From Methylobacterium sp. CB376 (GTDB taxonomy: Bacteria > Pseudomonadota > Alphaproteobacteria > Rhizobiales > Beijerinckiaceae): a stretch of DNA of 64,000 nucleotides. The notes under the pieces were generated by a model. That model made no database searches and was not told where the DNA came from. It saw only the letters and a list, made by a program, of their open reading frames with translations. This document shows, piece by piece, positions 1-8,580 of the stretch (the first letter of the stretch is position 1; the number at the start of each line of letters is the position of its first letter). Position numbers and translations under genes: made by a program. The stretch spans positions 1,488,001-1,552,000 of the forward strand of contig NZ_CP121648.1 of assembly GCF_029714205.1 (NCBI RefSeq), given 5' to 3'.

Positions 1-510
1 CGGCACGGCGACGATCATCGTCTCGTTGCGCAGCAGCACGCGCGCGATCGCCGGGTCCTCGATCTCGATGCGGCCGAACCCGACGTCGATGCGGCCCTCC
101 TTGAGCGCCGCGATCTGCTCCAGCGTCAGGAGTTCGAGCAGCGTCAGGTCCACGTCCGGGCGCTTCAGCCGGTAGCCGCGCAGGATCTCCGGCAGGCGGC
201 CGTACAGGGTCGAGGCCACGAACCCGACCCGGAAGCGGTTGCGCTCGGTCAGGCGCAGGCGCCGGCCCGTCTCGCGCAGGTCGTCCATTCGCTCAAGGAT
301 CTGCAGCGCCTGCTCGAAGATCAGCCGGCCCGGCTCGGTCAGGCGCAAGGGCCGCGCCCCGCGCTCGATCAGGGACAAGCCGAGTTCGTCCTCGAATTGC
401 TGGATCTGCTTGCTCAGCGCGGGCTGGGCGACGTGCATCGTCTCGGCAGCCCGCGTGAAGCTCTGCTCGCGGGCGACGGCCACAAAGTAGCGCAAGTGCC
501 GGAGCTCCAC
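1..510 (-). CDS. LysR-family transcriptional regulator (3' end cut off by window)
   Basis: The first 170 residues of a LysR-type regulator; the C-terminal part of the effector domain lies beyond base 1. The N-terminal winged helix-turn-helix is clear (VELRHLRYFVAVAREQSFTR, then AETMHVAQPALSKQIQQFED). The start is the GTG at 508-510 because a GGGAGGAAT ribosome site sits just upstream and the protein then begins at the canonical LysR N-terminus. It is divergent from benA with 237 bp between, the usual layout for BenM/CatM-type regulators that respond to benzoate or cis,cis-muconate. The assignment as the ben/cat activator is from position only. Confidence 0.88.
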   Translation of the reverse strand, partial: MELRHLRYFVAVAREQSFTRAAETMHVAQPALSKQIQQFEDELGLSLIERGARPLRLTEPGRLIFEQALQILERMDDLRETGRRLRLTERNRFRVGFVASTLYGRLPEILRGYRLKRPDVDLTLLELLTLEQIAALKEGRIDVGFGRIEIEDPAIARVLLRNETMIVAVP

Positions 511-512
511 TT

Positions 513-527
513 ATTCCTCCCAGGAAT
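513..527. promoter_or_regulatory. ATTCCT-CCC-AGGAAT palindrome, candidate LysR operator
   Basis: A perfect 6-3-6 inverted repeat that contains a T-N11-A LysR-box core. It overlaps the ribosome-binding site of the LysR gene, which would fit autoregulation. No binding evidence; the link to this regulator is inference. Confidence 0.4.
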
Positions 528-747
528 GTTTTCGTTCCCAATCGGTCTTGGACGCCGCAATGCCCCCTGTCTAGAACGTGAAGAAGAGGAAACGCCCAGG
601 AGCGAGCGAGGCCCGGCCGATCCGGCCCATCGAGCGCCACGCCCTTCCTGCGCAGGTGAGAGGACGATCCGAGCCGGCCGCGCCCCGCGTGGACCCGCAA
701 CGATCCCGCTCGCTCCCGAGCCACGCCCGTGAGGCCAGGAGGACGTC

Positions 748-2076
748 GTGCTGGAAGATCTGCATCAGATTGTCGAGACCGCGGTTGAGGATAATCCCGA
801 GACGGGCACCTATCGCTGCCGGCGCGACATCTTCACGGATCCCGACATCTTCGAGTTGGAGATGCGGCATATATTCGAGGGGAACTGGATCTACATGGCC
901 CACGAGAGCCAGATCCCGAACCCGAACGATTATTTCACGACCTATATGGGCCGCCAGCCGGTGGTCATCACCCGCAACCGCAAGGGCGAGCTCCAGGCCT
1001 TCGTCAACGCGTGCAGCCATCGCGGCGCGATGATCTGCCGGCACAGGCGCGGCAACAAGGCGACCTTCACCTGCCCGTTCCACGGCTGGACCTTCAGCAA
1101 CGGCGGCAGGCTGCTCAAGGTCAAGGACCCGGAGGGCGCGGGCTATCCCGACAGCTTCAACCGCGACGGCTCGCACGACCTGACGCCCGTGGCCCGGTTC
1201 GAGAGCTACCGCGGTTTCCTGTTCGGCAGCCTCAACCCGGACGTGAAGCCGCTCACCGAGCACCTCGGCGAGGCGACGAGGATCATCGACATGATCGTCG
1301 ACCAGTCGCCGGACGGGCTCGAAGTGCTGCGCGGCGCCTCGACCTACGTCTTCGACGGCAACTGGAAGCTCCAGACCGAGAACGGCGCCGACGGCTACCA
1401 CGTCAGCGCGACGCACTGGAACTACGCCGCCACGACGAGCCGCCGCAAGGAGACCCACGTCGTCGACAAGACCCGCGCGATGGATGCGGGCGGCTGGGCG
1501 AAGCAGGGCGGCGGCTTCTACTCCTTCGCGCACGGGCACCTGCTGCTCTGGACCACCTGGGCCAACCCGGAGGACCGCCCGAACTGGGACCGGCGCGAGG
1601 AGCTGGCGGCGGCTCACGGGCAGGCGATGGCGGACTGGATGATCAGCCGCTCGCGCAACCTCTGCCTCTACCCGAACGTCTACCTGATGGACCAGTTCTC
1701 GTCGCAGATCCGCACCTACCGGCCGATCGCGGTCGATAAGACCGAGGTGACGATCTACTGCATCGCCCCGAAGGGCGAGGCCCCCGAGGCGCGGGCCCGG
1801 CGCATCCGCCAGTACGAGGATTTCTTCAACGCGAGCGGCATGGCGACCCCGGACGACCTCGAGGAGTTCCGGGCCTGCCAGCTCGGCTACCAGGGCCGGG
1901 CGGCGCGCTGGAACGACCTCTGCCGGGGCGCCACCCACTGGATCGAGGGCGCCGACGAGGGCGCGCGGGCGATCGGCCTCGAGCCGCTGCTCAGCGGCGT
2001 CAGGACCGAGGACGAGGGCCTGTTCGCGATCCAGCACCGCTACTGGATGGAGACGATGCGCCGGCACCTGCCGTAG
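748..2076 (+). CDS. benA: benzoate 1,2-dioxygenase, large (alpha) subunit
   Basis: Terminal oxygenase subunit of the two-component Rieske dioxygenase that converts benzoate to the 1,2-cis-diol. It has 442 residues, normal for BenA. The Rieske [2Fe-2S] ligands are C89-x-H91 and C109-x2-H112, and the mononuclear iron site is in [14 protein letters not shown] (bridging D215, H218, H223). Long stretches match the benzoate/toluate branch, such as GNWIY-AHESQIP and the [13 protein letters not shown] region. The start is GTG at 748 with AGGAGG about 5 nt upstream. First gene of benABCD. Anthranilate or toluate dioxygenase is the main alternative, but the downstream diol dehydrogenase and catechol genes favour benzoate. 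Confidence 0.93.
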   Translation: MLEDLHQIVETAVEDNPETGTYRCRRDIFTDPDIFELEMRHIFEGNWIYMAHESQIPNPNDYFTTYMGRQPVVITRNRKGELQAFVNACSHRGAMICRHRRGNKATFTCPFHGWTFSNGGRLLKVKDPEGAGYPDSFNRDGSHDLTPVARFESYRGFLFGSLNPDVKPLTEHLGEATRIIDMIVDQSPDGLEVLRGASTYVFDGNWKLQTENGADGYHVSATHWNYAATTSRRKETHVVDKTRAMDAGGWAKQGGGFYSFAHGHLLLWTTWANPEDRPNWDRREELAAAHGQAMADWMISRSRNLCLYPNVYLMDQFSSQIRTYRPIAVDKTEVTIYCIAPKGEAPEARARRIRQYEDFFNASGMATPDDLEEFRACQLGYQGRAARWNDLCRGATHWIEGADEGARAIGLEPLLSGVRTEDEGLFAIQHRYWMETMRRHLP

Positions 2077-2193
2077 CGCGACGCGCCCGAACCCTCCCGG
2101 TCCGCGCGGGAGGGGTCCGCAAGCCAACGCCATCGACGACGGACCGGCCCCTCCCGGGCGCCGAACGCCCCGTCACGCCCGCAGGAGACCCCG

Positions 2194-2685
2194 ATGACCC
2201 TGACCCTGGAAGAGGTGCAGCAGTTCCTCTACCGCGAGGCCCGCTACCTCGACGACCGCGACTTCGACGCCTGGCTCGCGCTCTACGCCCCCGACGTCGA
2301 GTTCTGGATGCCGTCCTGGGACGACGACGACCAGCTCGTCACCGACCCGCAGCGCGAGGTCTCGCTGATCTACTACGACAGCCGCGGCGGCCTGGAGGAC
2401 CGGGTCTTCCGCATCCGCACCGAGCGCTCCAGCGCCACCAGCCTGCCGGAGCCGCGCACCTCGCACCACATCTCGAACGTCGAGATCCTCGCGCAGGACG
2501 AGCTCTCCTGCCGGCTGCGCTTCAACTGGCTCACCTTCAACTACCGCTACAAGACCGTCGACACCCATTTCGGCACGTCGTTCTACACGCTCGACAATAG
2601 CGGCGGCACCCCGCTGATCAAGAAGAAGAAGGTCGTTCTGAAGAACGACTACATCCACCACGTCATCGACGTCTATCATATCTGA
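2194..2685 (+). CDS. benB: benzoate 1,2-dioxygenase, small (beta) subunit
   Basis: A 163-residue structural subunit of the alpha3beta3 oxygenase, of the SnoaL/cystatin-like ring-hydroxylating beta family. Recognisable features are the N-terminal helix motif QFLYREARYLDDRDFDAWL, the conserved YYDSRGGLEDRVFRI segment and the C-terminal KKKVVLKND run. It begins 117 bp after benA, preceded by AGGAGA, and ends 13 bp before benC. The gap after benA contains a CCCTCCC/GGGAGGG hairpin near 2095-2115 that might tune the ratio of the two subunits. Confidence 0.92.
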   Translation: MTLTLEEVQQFLYREARYLDDRDFDAWLALYAPDVEFWMPSWDDDDQLVTDPQREVSLIYYDSRGGLEDRVFRIRTERSSATSLPEPRTSHHISNVEILAQDELSCRLRFNWLTFNYRYKTVDTHFGTSFYTLDNSGGTPLIKKKKVVLKNDYIHHVIDVYHI

Positions 2686-2698
2686 GGAGGGCGCCGTC

Positions 2699-3712
2699 AT
2701 GTACACTGTCGCGCTCAACTTCGAGGACGGGGTCACCCGGTTCGTCGGCTGCCGGCCGGGCGAGACGGTGGCCGACGCCTCCTACCGGATCGGCATCAAC
2801 ATCCCGCTCGACTGCCGGGACGGCGCCTGCGGCACCTGCCGGGTGCACTGCGAGTCCGGCCGCTTCGATCCGGGCAGCTACATCGAGGACGCGCTGTCCG
2901 ACGAGGAGGCCGCCCAAGGCTACGGCCTCGCCTGCCAGATGCGCCCGCGGACCGACCTCGTGCTCGCGGTCGCGGCCTCCTCGCACCTCTGCAAGACCGG
3001 CGGCGCCGCGCACAAGGGCACGATCGGGGCGGTGCGGCGGCTGTCCGACACCACCTTCGGGCTCACGGTCGAGACGCCCGAGCCGATCGGCTTCCTGCCG
3101 GGGCAGTACGTCAACATCGCGCTGCCGGGCAGCGGCCAGCAGCGCTCCTACTCGTTCAGTTCGGCCCCGGGCGGCACGCGGGCGGAGTTCCTGATCCGCA
3201 ACATCCCGGGCGGGCTGATGAGCACCTACCTGGCGGAGGCTGCCAAGCCCGGCGCGAGCCTCGACCTGACCGGCCCCGCGGGCAGCTTCTACCTGCGCGA
3301 GATCCGCCGGCCGGTGCTGATGCTCGCCGGCGGCACCGGGCTCGCACCCTTCCTGTCCATGCTGGGCAGGATCGCCGAGGGCGGCAGCCCGCACCCGGTC
3401 CACCTCGTCTATGGGGTGACGCACGACGCCGACCTCGTGGAGGTCGAGGCGCTGGAGAAGGCCGCCGCCGCCATCCCGGGCTTCAGCTTCGCCACCTGCG
3501 TCGCCTCCCCCGACAGCGCGCATCCGAGGAAGGGCTACGTCACCGAGCACCTCGCGCCCGAGCACCTCAACGGGGGCGACGTCGACACCTACCTGTGCGG
3601 CCCGCCCGCCATGGTCGACGCGGTGCGCCGCAGCCTGTCCGAGCGGGGCGTGACGCCCGCGAGCTTCCACTACGAGAAGTTCGCGGCGAGCGGAGCGGGA
3701 GGCGCGGCATGA
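2699..3712 (+). CDS. benC: benzoate 1,2-dioxygenase electron transfer component
   Basis: NADH:ferredoxin reductase that feeds electrons to BenAB. 337 residues. The N-terminal plant-type ferredoxin domain (about 1-95) carries the [2Fe-2S] cysteines C39-x4-C44-x2-C47 and C79. Then follow an FAD domain with RSYSFSSAP and an NAD domain with LMLAGGTGLAPFLSML and the terminal YLCGPPAMVD motif. This domain order is the BenC type. The last four bases overlap the start of benD (ATGA), so the two are probably translationally coupled. Confidence 0.93.
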   Translation: MYTVALNFEDGVTRFVGCRPGETVADASYRIGINIPLDCRDGACGTCRVHCESGRFDPGSYIEDALSDEEAAQGYGLACQMRPRTDLVLAVAASSHLCKTGGAAHKGTIGAVRRLSDTTFGLTVETPEPIGFLPGQYVNIALPGSGQQRSYSFSSAPGGTRAEFLIRNIPGGLMSTYLAEAAKPGASLDLTGPAGSFYLREIRRPVLMLAGGTGLAPFLSMLGRIAEGGSPHPVHLVYGVTHDADLVEVEALEKAAAAIPGFSFATCVASPDSAHPRKGYVTEHLAPEHLNGGDVDTYLCGPPAMVDAVRRSLSERGVTPASFHYEKFAASGAGGAA

Positions 3713-4506
3713 GCCGGGACATCCACACGCCCGGGCGCTTCGCGGGCAAGGCCGCGGTGGTCACGGGCGCCGCGCAGGGCATCGGCCGCGAGGTGGCGCT
3801 GCGGCTCGCCCGCGAGGGCGCCGCCCTCCTCCTCACCGACCGCTCGGAGATCGTCGAGGAGACCGCCGCGGAGTGCCGCGACCTCGGCGCGACGGCGGCG
3901 GTCCGTCTCGCCGACGTCGAGGCCTCCGAGCCCTGCGAGGCCGTGATGGCGGCGGCGGTCGAGGCGTTCGGGCAGCTCGACGTGCTCGTCAACAATGTGG
4001 GCGGCTCGATCTGGTTCAAGCCCTTCGCCCATTACGCGGCCCACGAGGTCGAGGCCGAGATCCGGCGCTCGCTCTTCCCGACCCTGTGGTGCTGCCGGGC
4101 GGCGCTGCCGCACCTGCTCGCCGCCGGGGGCGGCAGCATCGTCAACGTCTCGTCGGTCGCGACGCGGGGCGTGAACCGCGTGCCCTACGCGGCCGCCAAG
4201 GGCGGGGTGAACGCGCTCACCGCCTGCCTCGCCTGGGAATACGCCGCCCACGGCATCCGGGTGAACGCGGTCGCGCCCGGCGGCACCGAGGCGCCGCCCC
4301 GGCGCATCCCGCGCAATCCCGCGCCGCCGGGCGAGCAGGAGCGCGCCTGGATCGCCGAGGTGGTGGCCCAGACCAAGGCGTCGAGCCTGATGGGCCGCTA
4401 CGGCACCGCGGCCGAGCAGGCCGCCGCCATCCTGTTCCTCGCCTCCGACGAGGCCTCCTACGTCACCGGCGTCACCCTGCCGGTGGCGGGGGGCGACCTC
4501 GGCTGA
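3709..4506 (+). CDS. benD: 1,6-dihydroxycyclohexa-2,4-diene-1-carboxylate dehydrogenase (SDR)
   Basis: Classical short-chain dehydrogenase of 265 residues that oxidises and decarboxylates the benzoate cis-diol to catechol with NAD+. The cofactor motif is TGAAQGIG, the structural motif is VNNVGG (NNAG-like), and the catalytic Ser-Tyr-Lys lies in NVSSVATRG..VPYAAAKGG. The ATG at 3709 is chosen because it overlaps the benC stop and has GGGAGG upstream. The insert PRRIPRNPAPPGEQE is typical of the BenD/XylL branch. Confidence 0.91.
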   Translation: MSRDIHTPGRFAGKAAVVTGAAQGIGREVALRLAREGAALLLTDRSEIVEETAAECRDLGATAAVRLADVEASEPCEAVMAAAVEAFGQLDVLVNNVGGSIWFKPFAHYAAHEVEAEIRRSLFPTLWCCRAALPHLLAAGGGSIVNVSSVATRGVNRVPYAAAKGGVNALTACLAWEYAAHGIRVNAVAPGGTEAPPRRIPRNPAPPGEQERAWIAEVVAQTKASSLMGRYGTAAEQAAAILFLASDEASYVTGVTLPVAGGDLG

Positions 4507-4550
4507 ACCGACCCCCCGAGAAGACCAACCCTCAAGAGAGGAGACGCCCC

Positions 4551-5492
4551 ATGTCCACGATCACCGAGTCCACGATCACCGATTCCCCCGAGGCGCAAGC
4601 CCTGTTCGACAAGGTCGCGGGCCTCGACACCGCCGCCGGCAACCCGCGCCTCAAGCGGATCGTGCGCCGCGTCGTCGCGGATGCGTGCCGGATCATCGAG
4701 GACCTCGACGTCACCCCGAGCGAGTTCTGGACCGCGATGAGCTACCTGACCGAGACCGGCCGGAAGAACGAGTTCGGGCTGCTCATGCCCGGCCTCGGCA
4801 TCGAGCACTTCATCGACCTGTGCGTCGACGCCAAGGAGCGCGCGGCCGGGATCGCGGGCGGCACGCCGCGCACCATCGAGGGACCGCTCTACGTCGCGGG
4901 CGCGCCGCTCGCCAAGGGCGAGGCGCGGCTCGACGACGACCCGGAGGACGGCGAGGTGCTGATCGTCGAGGGCCGGGTCACGGGCCGGGACGGCGCGCCC
5001 CTGCCGGGGGCGGTGGTGGATGTCTGGCACGCCAACACGCTCGGCAACTACTCGGTCTTCGACACGAGCCAGAGCCCCTGGAACCTGCGCCGCCGCATCG
5101 AGACGGACGGGAACGGTTGCTACCGCTTCCGCAGCATCCTGCCGAAGGGCTACGGCTGCCCGCCGCAGGGCCAGACCCAGAAGCTCCTCGACCAGCTCGG
5201 CCGGCACGGCCGGCGCCCGGCCCACATCCACTTCTTCGTCTCGGGGCCCGGGCACCGGCAGCTCACGACGCAGATCAACCTCGCGGACGACCCCTACGTC
5301 CACGACGACTTCGCCTTCGGCACGCGCGACGGGCTGGTGGTCGAGGTCGCGCCGGTCACCGATCCGGCGGCGCTCGCCGCTTCGGGGATGACCGCCCCCT
5401 TCTCGCGGATCCGCTTCGATTTCGCGCTCAACCCCGAGGTCGCGCACGCGCCCGACCCGGTCGTGGCGCGCCCCCGCGCCGAGGCCGCCTGA
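4551..5492 (+). CDS. catA: catechol 1,2-dioxygenase
   Basis: Intradiol ring-cleaving dioxygenase (313 residues) that converts catechol to cis,cis-muconate. The non-haem Fe(III) ligands are in place: Y167 (LGNYSVFD), Y201 (PKGYGCPPQ), H225 and H227 (RPAHIHFF). The N-terminal catechol dioxygenase dimerisation domain occupies about residues 20-125, with the catalytic beta-sandwich after it. The start at 4551 has GAGAGGAG upstream; the next gene upstream, benD, stops 44 bp earlier. The N-terminus holds a short direct duplication, STITESTITDS. Confidence 0.94.
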   Translation: MSTITESTITDSPEAQALFDKVAGLDTAAGNPRLKRIVRRVVADACRIIEDLDVTPSEFWTAMSYLTETGRKNEFGLLMPGLGIEHFIDLCVDAKERAAGIAGGTPRTIEGPLYVAGAPLAKGEARLDDDPEDGEVLIVEGRVTGRDGAPLPGAVVDVWHANTLGNYSVFDTSQSPWNLRRRIETDGNGCYRFRSILPKGYGCPPQGQTQKLLDQLGRHGRRPAHIHFFVSGPGHRQLTTQINLADDPYVHDDFAFGTRDGLVVEVAPVTDPAALAASGMTAPFSRIRFDFALNPEVAHAPDPVVARPRAEAA

Positions 5493-5545
5493 CGCCTCCC
5501 GGGCCTCTCCCGCCCGAGAGGCCCGACCCCCTCCCGTGCGAACCG

Positions 5546-5625
5546 GCGGGCACCAAGCCCCGCCGGCACCAAGTCCCGCCGGCACCAAGTCCCGCCGGCA
5601 CCAAGTCCCGCCGGCACCAAGTCCC
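5546..5625. repeat. 16-bp minisatellite, five copies, upstream of catB
   Basis: Four identical tandem copies of GCCGGCACCAAGTCCC (5562-5625) follow one diverged copy (5546-5561). The array lies between catA and catB and ends 25 bp before the catB start. The unit length is not a multiple of three, so it is non-coding here. Confidence 0.9.
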
Positions 5626-5650
5626 GCGCCCTGCTTCCGAAGGCTCCGTC

Positions 5651-6820
5651 ATGCTCGCGAAGACCCAGATCCACGACGCCGCGAGTCCGGCGCCCGCCCG
5701 CGACCTCGCGGTCGCGGAGATCCGCTCCACCGTCGTGGACGTCCCCACCGTGCGCAAGCACAAGCTTTCCCAGACCTCCGTCACGGCGCAGAGCTACGTC
5801 GTCGTGCAGCTGCGGCTCGCCAACGGCGTCGAGGGCATCGGCGAGGCGGCGACGCTCGGCGGGCCGCGCTGGAGCGAGGAGAGCGTCGAGGGCATCAAGG
5901 CCACCATCGATCGCTACCTCGCCCCGTCCCTGCTCGGGCATCCGGCCGACCGCTTCGTGGCGGCGGGCGAGCGCCTCGACGCGGCGGCCAAGCGCAACAA
6001 CGCCGCCAAGGCGGCGATCGAGACCGCCCTGTTCGACGCGGTCGGCCGGACGCTGGGCCTGCCGGTCGCGGCGCTGCTCGGCGGCGCGGTCCGGGCGAGC
6101 CTGCCGGTGCTGTGGACGCTCGCCTCCGGCGACCCCGACCAGGAGATCGCGGAGGCCGAAGCCAAGCTCGACGCGCGCCTGCACCGCACCTTCAAGGTCA
6201 AGATCGGCGCCCAGGCGCCGGAGGCCGACCTCGCGCGGCTGGCGCGGCTGGCCCGGGCGCTCGCCGGCCGCGCCACGCTCATCGTCGACGCCAACCAGGC
6301 CTGGGACGAGACCACCGCCCGGCGCGTCCTGCCGCGGCTCGCCGATCTCGGCATCGCCCTCGTGGAGCAGCCGCTGCCGGCCTGGAACGTCGCCGGGATG
6401 GGCCGGCTGCGGGCGCGCGACGATGTCCCGCCGCTCCTCGCGGACGAGTGCGTCTTCACCTCCCACGACATGCTGGCGGTGGCGCAGGCCGCCGCCGCCG
6501 ACGCGGTCTCGCTGAAGCTCGTGAAGCACGGCGGGCTCGTGGGCCTGCGCAAGGTCGCGGCGGTGGCGGAGGCCGCCGGGATCGCGCTCTACGGCGGCTG
6601 CCTGCTGGAGAGCTCGATCGGCGCCGCCGCCCATCTCCAGGCCTTCGCGGGCCTGCGCGACCTGGCCTGGGGCTGCGAGCATTTCGGCCCGCAGATCCTC
6701 ACCGACGACCTCGTCACCGAACCCCTGCGCTTCCACGATTTCGCGGTGCATCTGCCGGACGGCCCCGGCCTCGGCGTCGCCCTCGATCCCGACAAGCTGC
6801 GCCACTACGCCCGGAGCTGA
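5651..6820 (+). CDS. catB: muconate cycloisomerase
   Basis: Enolase-superfamily lactonising enzyme (389 residues) that turns cis,cis-muconate into (+)-muconolactone. The N-terminal capping domain is followed by the barrel, with the KVKIG lysine pair, metal ligands in VDANQAWDE, VEQPL and LLADECVF, and the opposite catalytic lysine in SLKLVKHGG. The first residues of the conserved fold are IRSTVVDVPTVRKHKLS. Separated from catC by 4 bp. A chloromuconate or dipeptide-epimerase role is possible for the fold, but the neighbours make catB clear. Confidence 0.92.
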   Translation: MLAKTQIHDAASPAPARDLAVAEIRSTVVDVPTVRKHKLSQTSVTAQSYVVVQLRLANGVEGIGEAATLGGPRWSEESVEGIKATIDRYLAPSLLGHPADRFVAAGERLDAAAKRNNAAKAAIETALFDAVGRTLGLPVAALLGGAVRASLPVLWTLASGDPDQEIAEAEAKLDARLHRTFKVKIGAQAPEADLARLARLARALAGRATLIVDANQAWDETTARRVLPRLADLGIALVEQPLPAWNVAGMGRLRARDDVPPLLADECVFTSHDMLAVAQAAAADAVSLKLVKHGGLVGLRKVAAVAEAAGIALYGGCLLESSIGAAAHLQAFAGLRDLAWGCEHFGPQILTDDLVTEPLRFHDFAVHLPDGPGLGVALDPDKLRHYARS

Positions 6821-6824
6821 TCCC

Positions 6825-7103
6825 ATGCTGTACTGCGTCGAGATGGACGTCGCGATCCCGCACGGCCTCGATCCCGCCCTCGTCGCCGCGCTGAAGTCCG
6901 ACGAGAAGGCCCGCGCCCAGGACCTGCAGCGGCAGGGGAAGTGGGTTCACCTGTGGCGCGTGGCCGGACGCTACGCGAACGTCAGCATCTTCGACGTCGC
7001 GAGCCACGACGAGCTGCACGACATCCTGTCCGGCCTGCCGCTCTTCCCGTTCATGACCATGCGGGTGACGCCGCTCGCGCGCCATCCCTCGGCGATCGCC
7101 TGA
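6825..7103 (+). CDS. catC: muconolactone delta-isomerase
   Basis: A 92-residue protein with the family's usual length and motifs: FHVEM-like start (MLYCVEMDVAIP), DEKARAQDLQRQGKW, LWRVAGRYANVSIFDV and the LSGLPLFPFM segment near the end. It isomerises muconolactone to 3-oxoadipate enol-lactone. Directly behind catB in the same operon. Confidence 0.93.
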   Translation: MLYCVEMDVAIPHGLDPALVAALKSDEKARAQDLQRQGKWVHLWRVAGRYANVSIFDVASHDELHDILSGLPLFPFMTMRVTPLARHPSAIA

Positions 7104-7177
7104 GCCCGTCGCACCCCCGGGCCCCCGATCGGGCCGGCGCGCGACCGAGACCGCCTCCTCCAGAAGGGACAACGATC

Positions 7178-8533
7178 ATGTCCGCGACACGCAGCATCGA
7201 CGTCCAGGACGTCATCAACCGCCACGGCGTTTCCGGCTTCCAGGTCCGGATCGTGCTCCTGTGCTTCCTCGTCGTCGCCATCGACGGCTTCGACACCGCC
7301 GCGATCGGCTACATCGCCCCGGCCTTGCGCGCGCAGTGGCAGCTCGGCCAGGCGCAGCTCGCGCCGCTGTTCGGGGCCGGGCTGTTCGGCCTGATGGTCG
7401 GCGCCTTCCTGTTCGGCCCGCTCGCCGACCGGATCGGCCGCAAGGCGATGCTGGTCGCCACCACGGCGTTCTTCGGGCTCGCCAGCCTCGCCTCGGCCTG
7501 GTCGACCTCGATCGAGATGCTGACGGTGCTGCGCTTCGTCACCGGGCTCGGGCTCGGGGGCGCGATGCCGAACGCGATCACGCTCACCTCCGAGTATTGC
7601 CCGGAGCAGCGCCGCTCGTTCCTGACCATGGCGATGTTCTGCGGCTTCACGGTCGGCTCGGCGCTGGGCGGCTTCGCGGCCGCGCACCTGATCGCCGATC
7701 ACGGCTGGACCTCAGTCCTGGTGCTCGGCGGAATCCTGCCGCTCGCCCTGACCCCGCTGCTGGCACTCGGCCTGCCCGAATCGGTGCGCTTCCTCGTCCT
7801 CAGGCAGGCTCCGGCGGACCGGGTGGCCGCGCTGCTGCGGCGCATCGCGCCGGGCGAGGACCTGTCCGGCGCCCGCTTCACGGGCATCGCGGCCGCGAAG
7901 GGTTCGCCGATCGGCCAGTTGTTCCAGCCCGGCCTCGTCGCCGGCACGCTCTGCCTGTGGCTGACCTTCTTCATGAGCCTGCTGATCTTCTACCTCCTGT
8001 CGAGCTGGCTGCCGACGATCATCAGCAGCGCGGGCCTCTCGCTCAAGGAGGCGTCCCTGATCACCGTGATGCTGGCGACCGGCGGCACGGTCGGCGGCCT
8101 CGTGCTCGGGGCGCTGATGGACCGGGCCAACCCGCACGCGGTGCTCGGCCTGTCCTATCTCTGCGCGGCGGGGTTCGTGGCCCTGATCGGCAGCGCCACC
8201 GGCTCGGTCGCGCTGCTCGCCGTCGCGGTGTTCGGCGCGGGCTTCTGCGTCGCGGGCTCGCAGATCGGCATCAACGCGCTCGCGGCGAGCTACTACCCGA
8301 CCGCGAGCCGGGCGACGGGCGTGTCCTGGGCGAACGCGGTCGGCCGGGTCGGCTCGGTCGCGGGCTCGATGATCGGCGCCTCGCTCCTCGGCCTCGGGCT
8401 CGGCCTGCCGGCCACCTTCGGCCTCGTGGCGGTGCCGGCCCTGATCGCGGCGCTGAGCATCGGGCTCAAGGGCCGGCTCGTCCGCCCTCTCCTGCCCCTC
8501 GCGGCCGCCGCGCCGGCGGTGCAGCGGTCCTGA
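7178..8533 (+). CDS. aromatic acid:H+ symporter (AAHS-type MFS, BenK/PcaK-like)
   Basis: A 451-residue major facilitator with about 12 membrane segments. The DGFDTAAIGYIAPAL stretch in helix 1 is the AAHS signature, and the loop 2-3 motif is PLADRIGRKAML. Position behind catC points to benzoate (or a similar ring acid) import across the inner membrane. The start at 7178 follows an AGAAGGG ribosome site. Exact substrate cannot be read from sequence. Confidence 0.88.
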   Translation: MSATRSIDVQDVINRHGVSGFQVRIVLLCFLVVAIDGFDTAAIGYIAPALRAQWQLGQAQLAPLFGAGLFGLMVGAFLFGPLADRIGRKAMLVATTAFFGLASLASAWSTSIEMLTVLRFVTGLGLGGAMPNAITLTSEYCPEQRRSFLTMAMFCGFTVGSALGGFAAAHLIADHGWTSVLVLGGILPLALTPLLALGLPESVRFLVLRQAPADRVAALLRRIAPGEDLSGARFTGIAAAKGSPIGQLFQPGLVAGTLCLWLTFFMSLLIFYLLSSWLPTIISSAGLSLKEASLITVMLATGGTVGGLVLGALMDRANPHAVLGLSYLCAAGFVALIGSATGSVALLAVAVFGAGFCVAGSQIGINALAASYYPTASRATGVSWANAVGRVGSVAGSMIGASLLGLGLGLPATFGLVAVPALIAALSIGLKGRLVRPLLPLAAAAPAVQRS

Positions 8534-8580
8534 CGGCCGCCGCCCCGTCGTCGCGCATCCCTCGCAAAGGACTTGGACCC

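Noticed and set aside
748..2076. Anthranilate or toluate dioxygenase instead of benzoate dioxygenase
   Set aside because: The downstream BenD-type dehydrogenase and cat genes, plus BenC layout, favour benzoate. Substrate range was not tested, so overlap with toluates is possible.
5546..5625. CRISPR-like array
   Set aside because: Units are directly adjacent without spacers, so it is a simple minisatellite. The same holds for 28751-28867 and 41116-41202.
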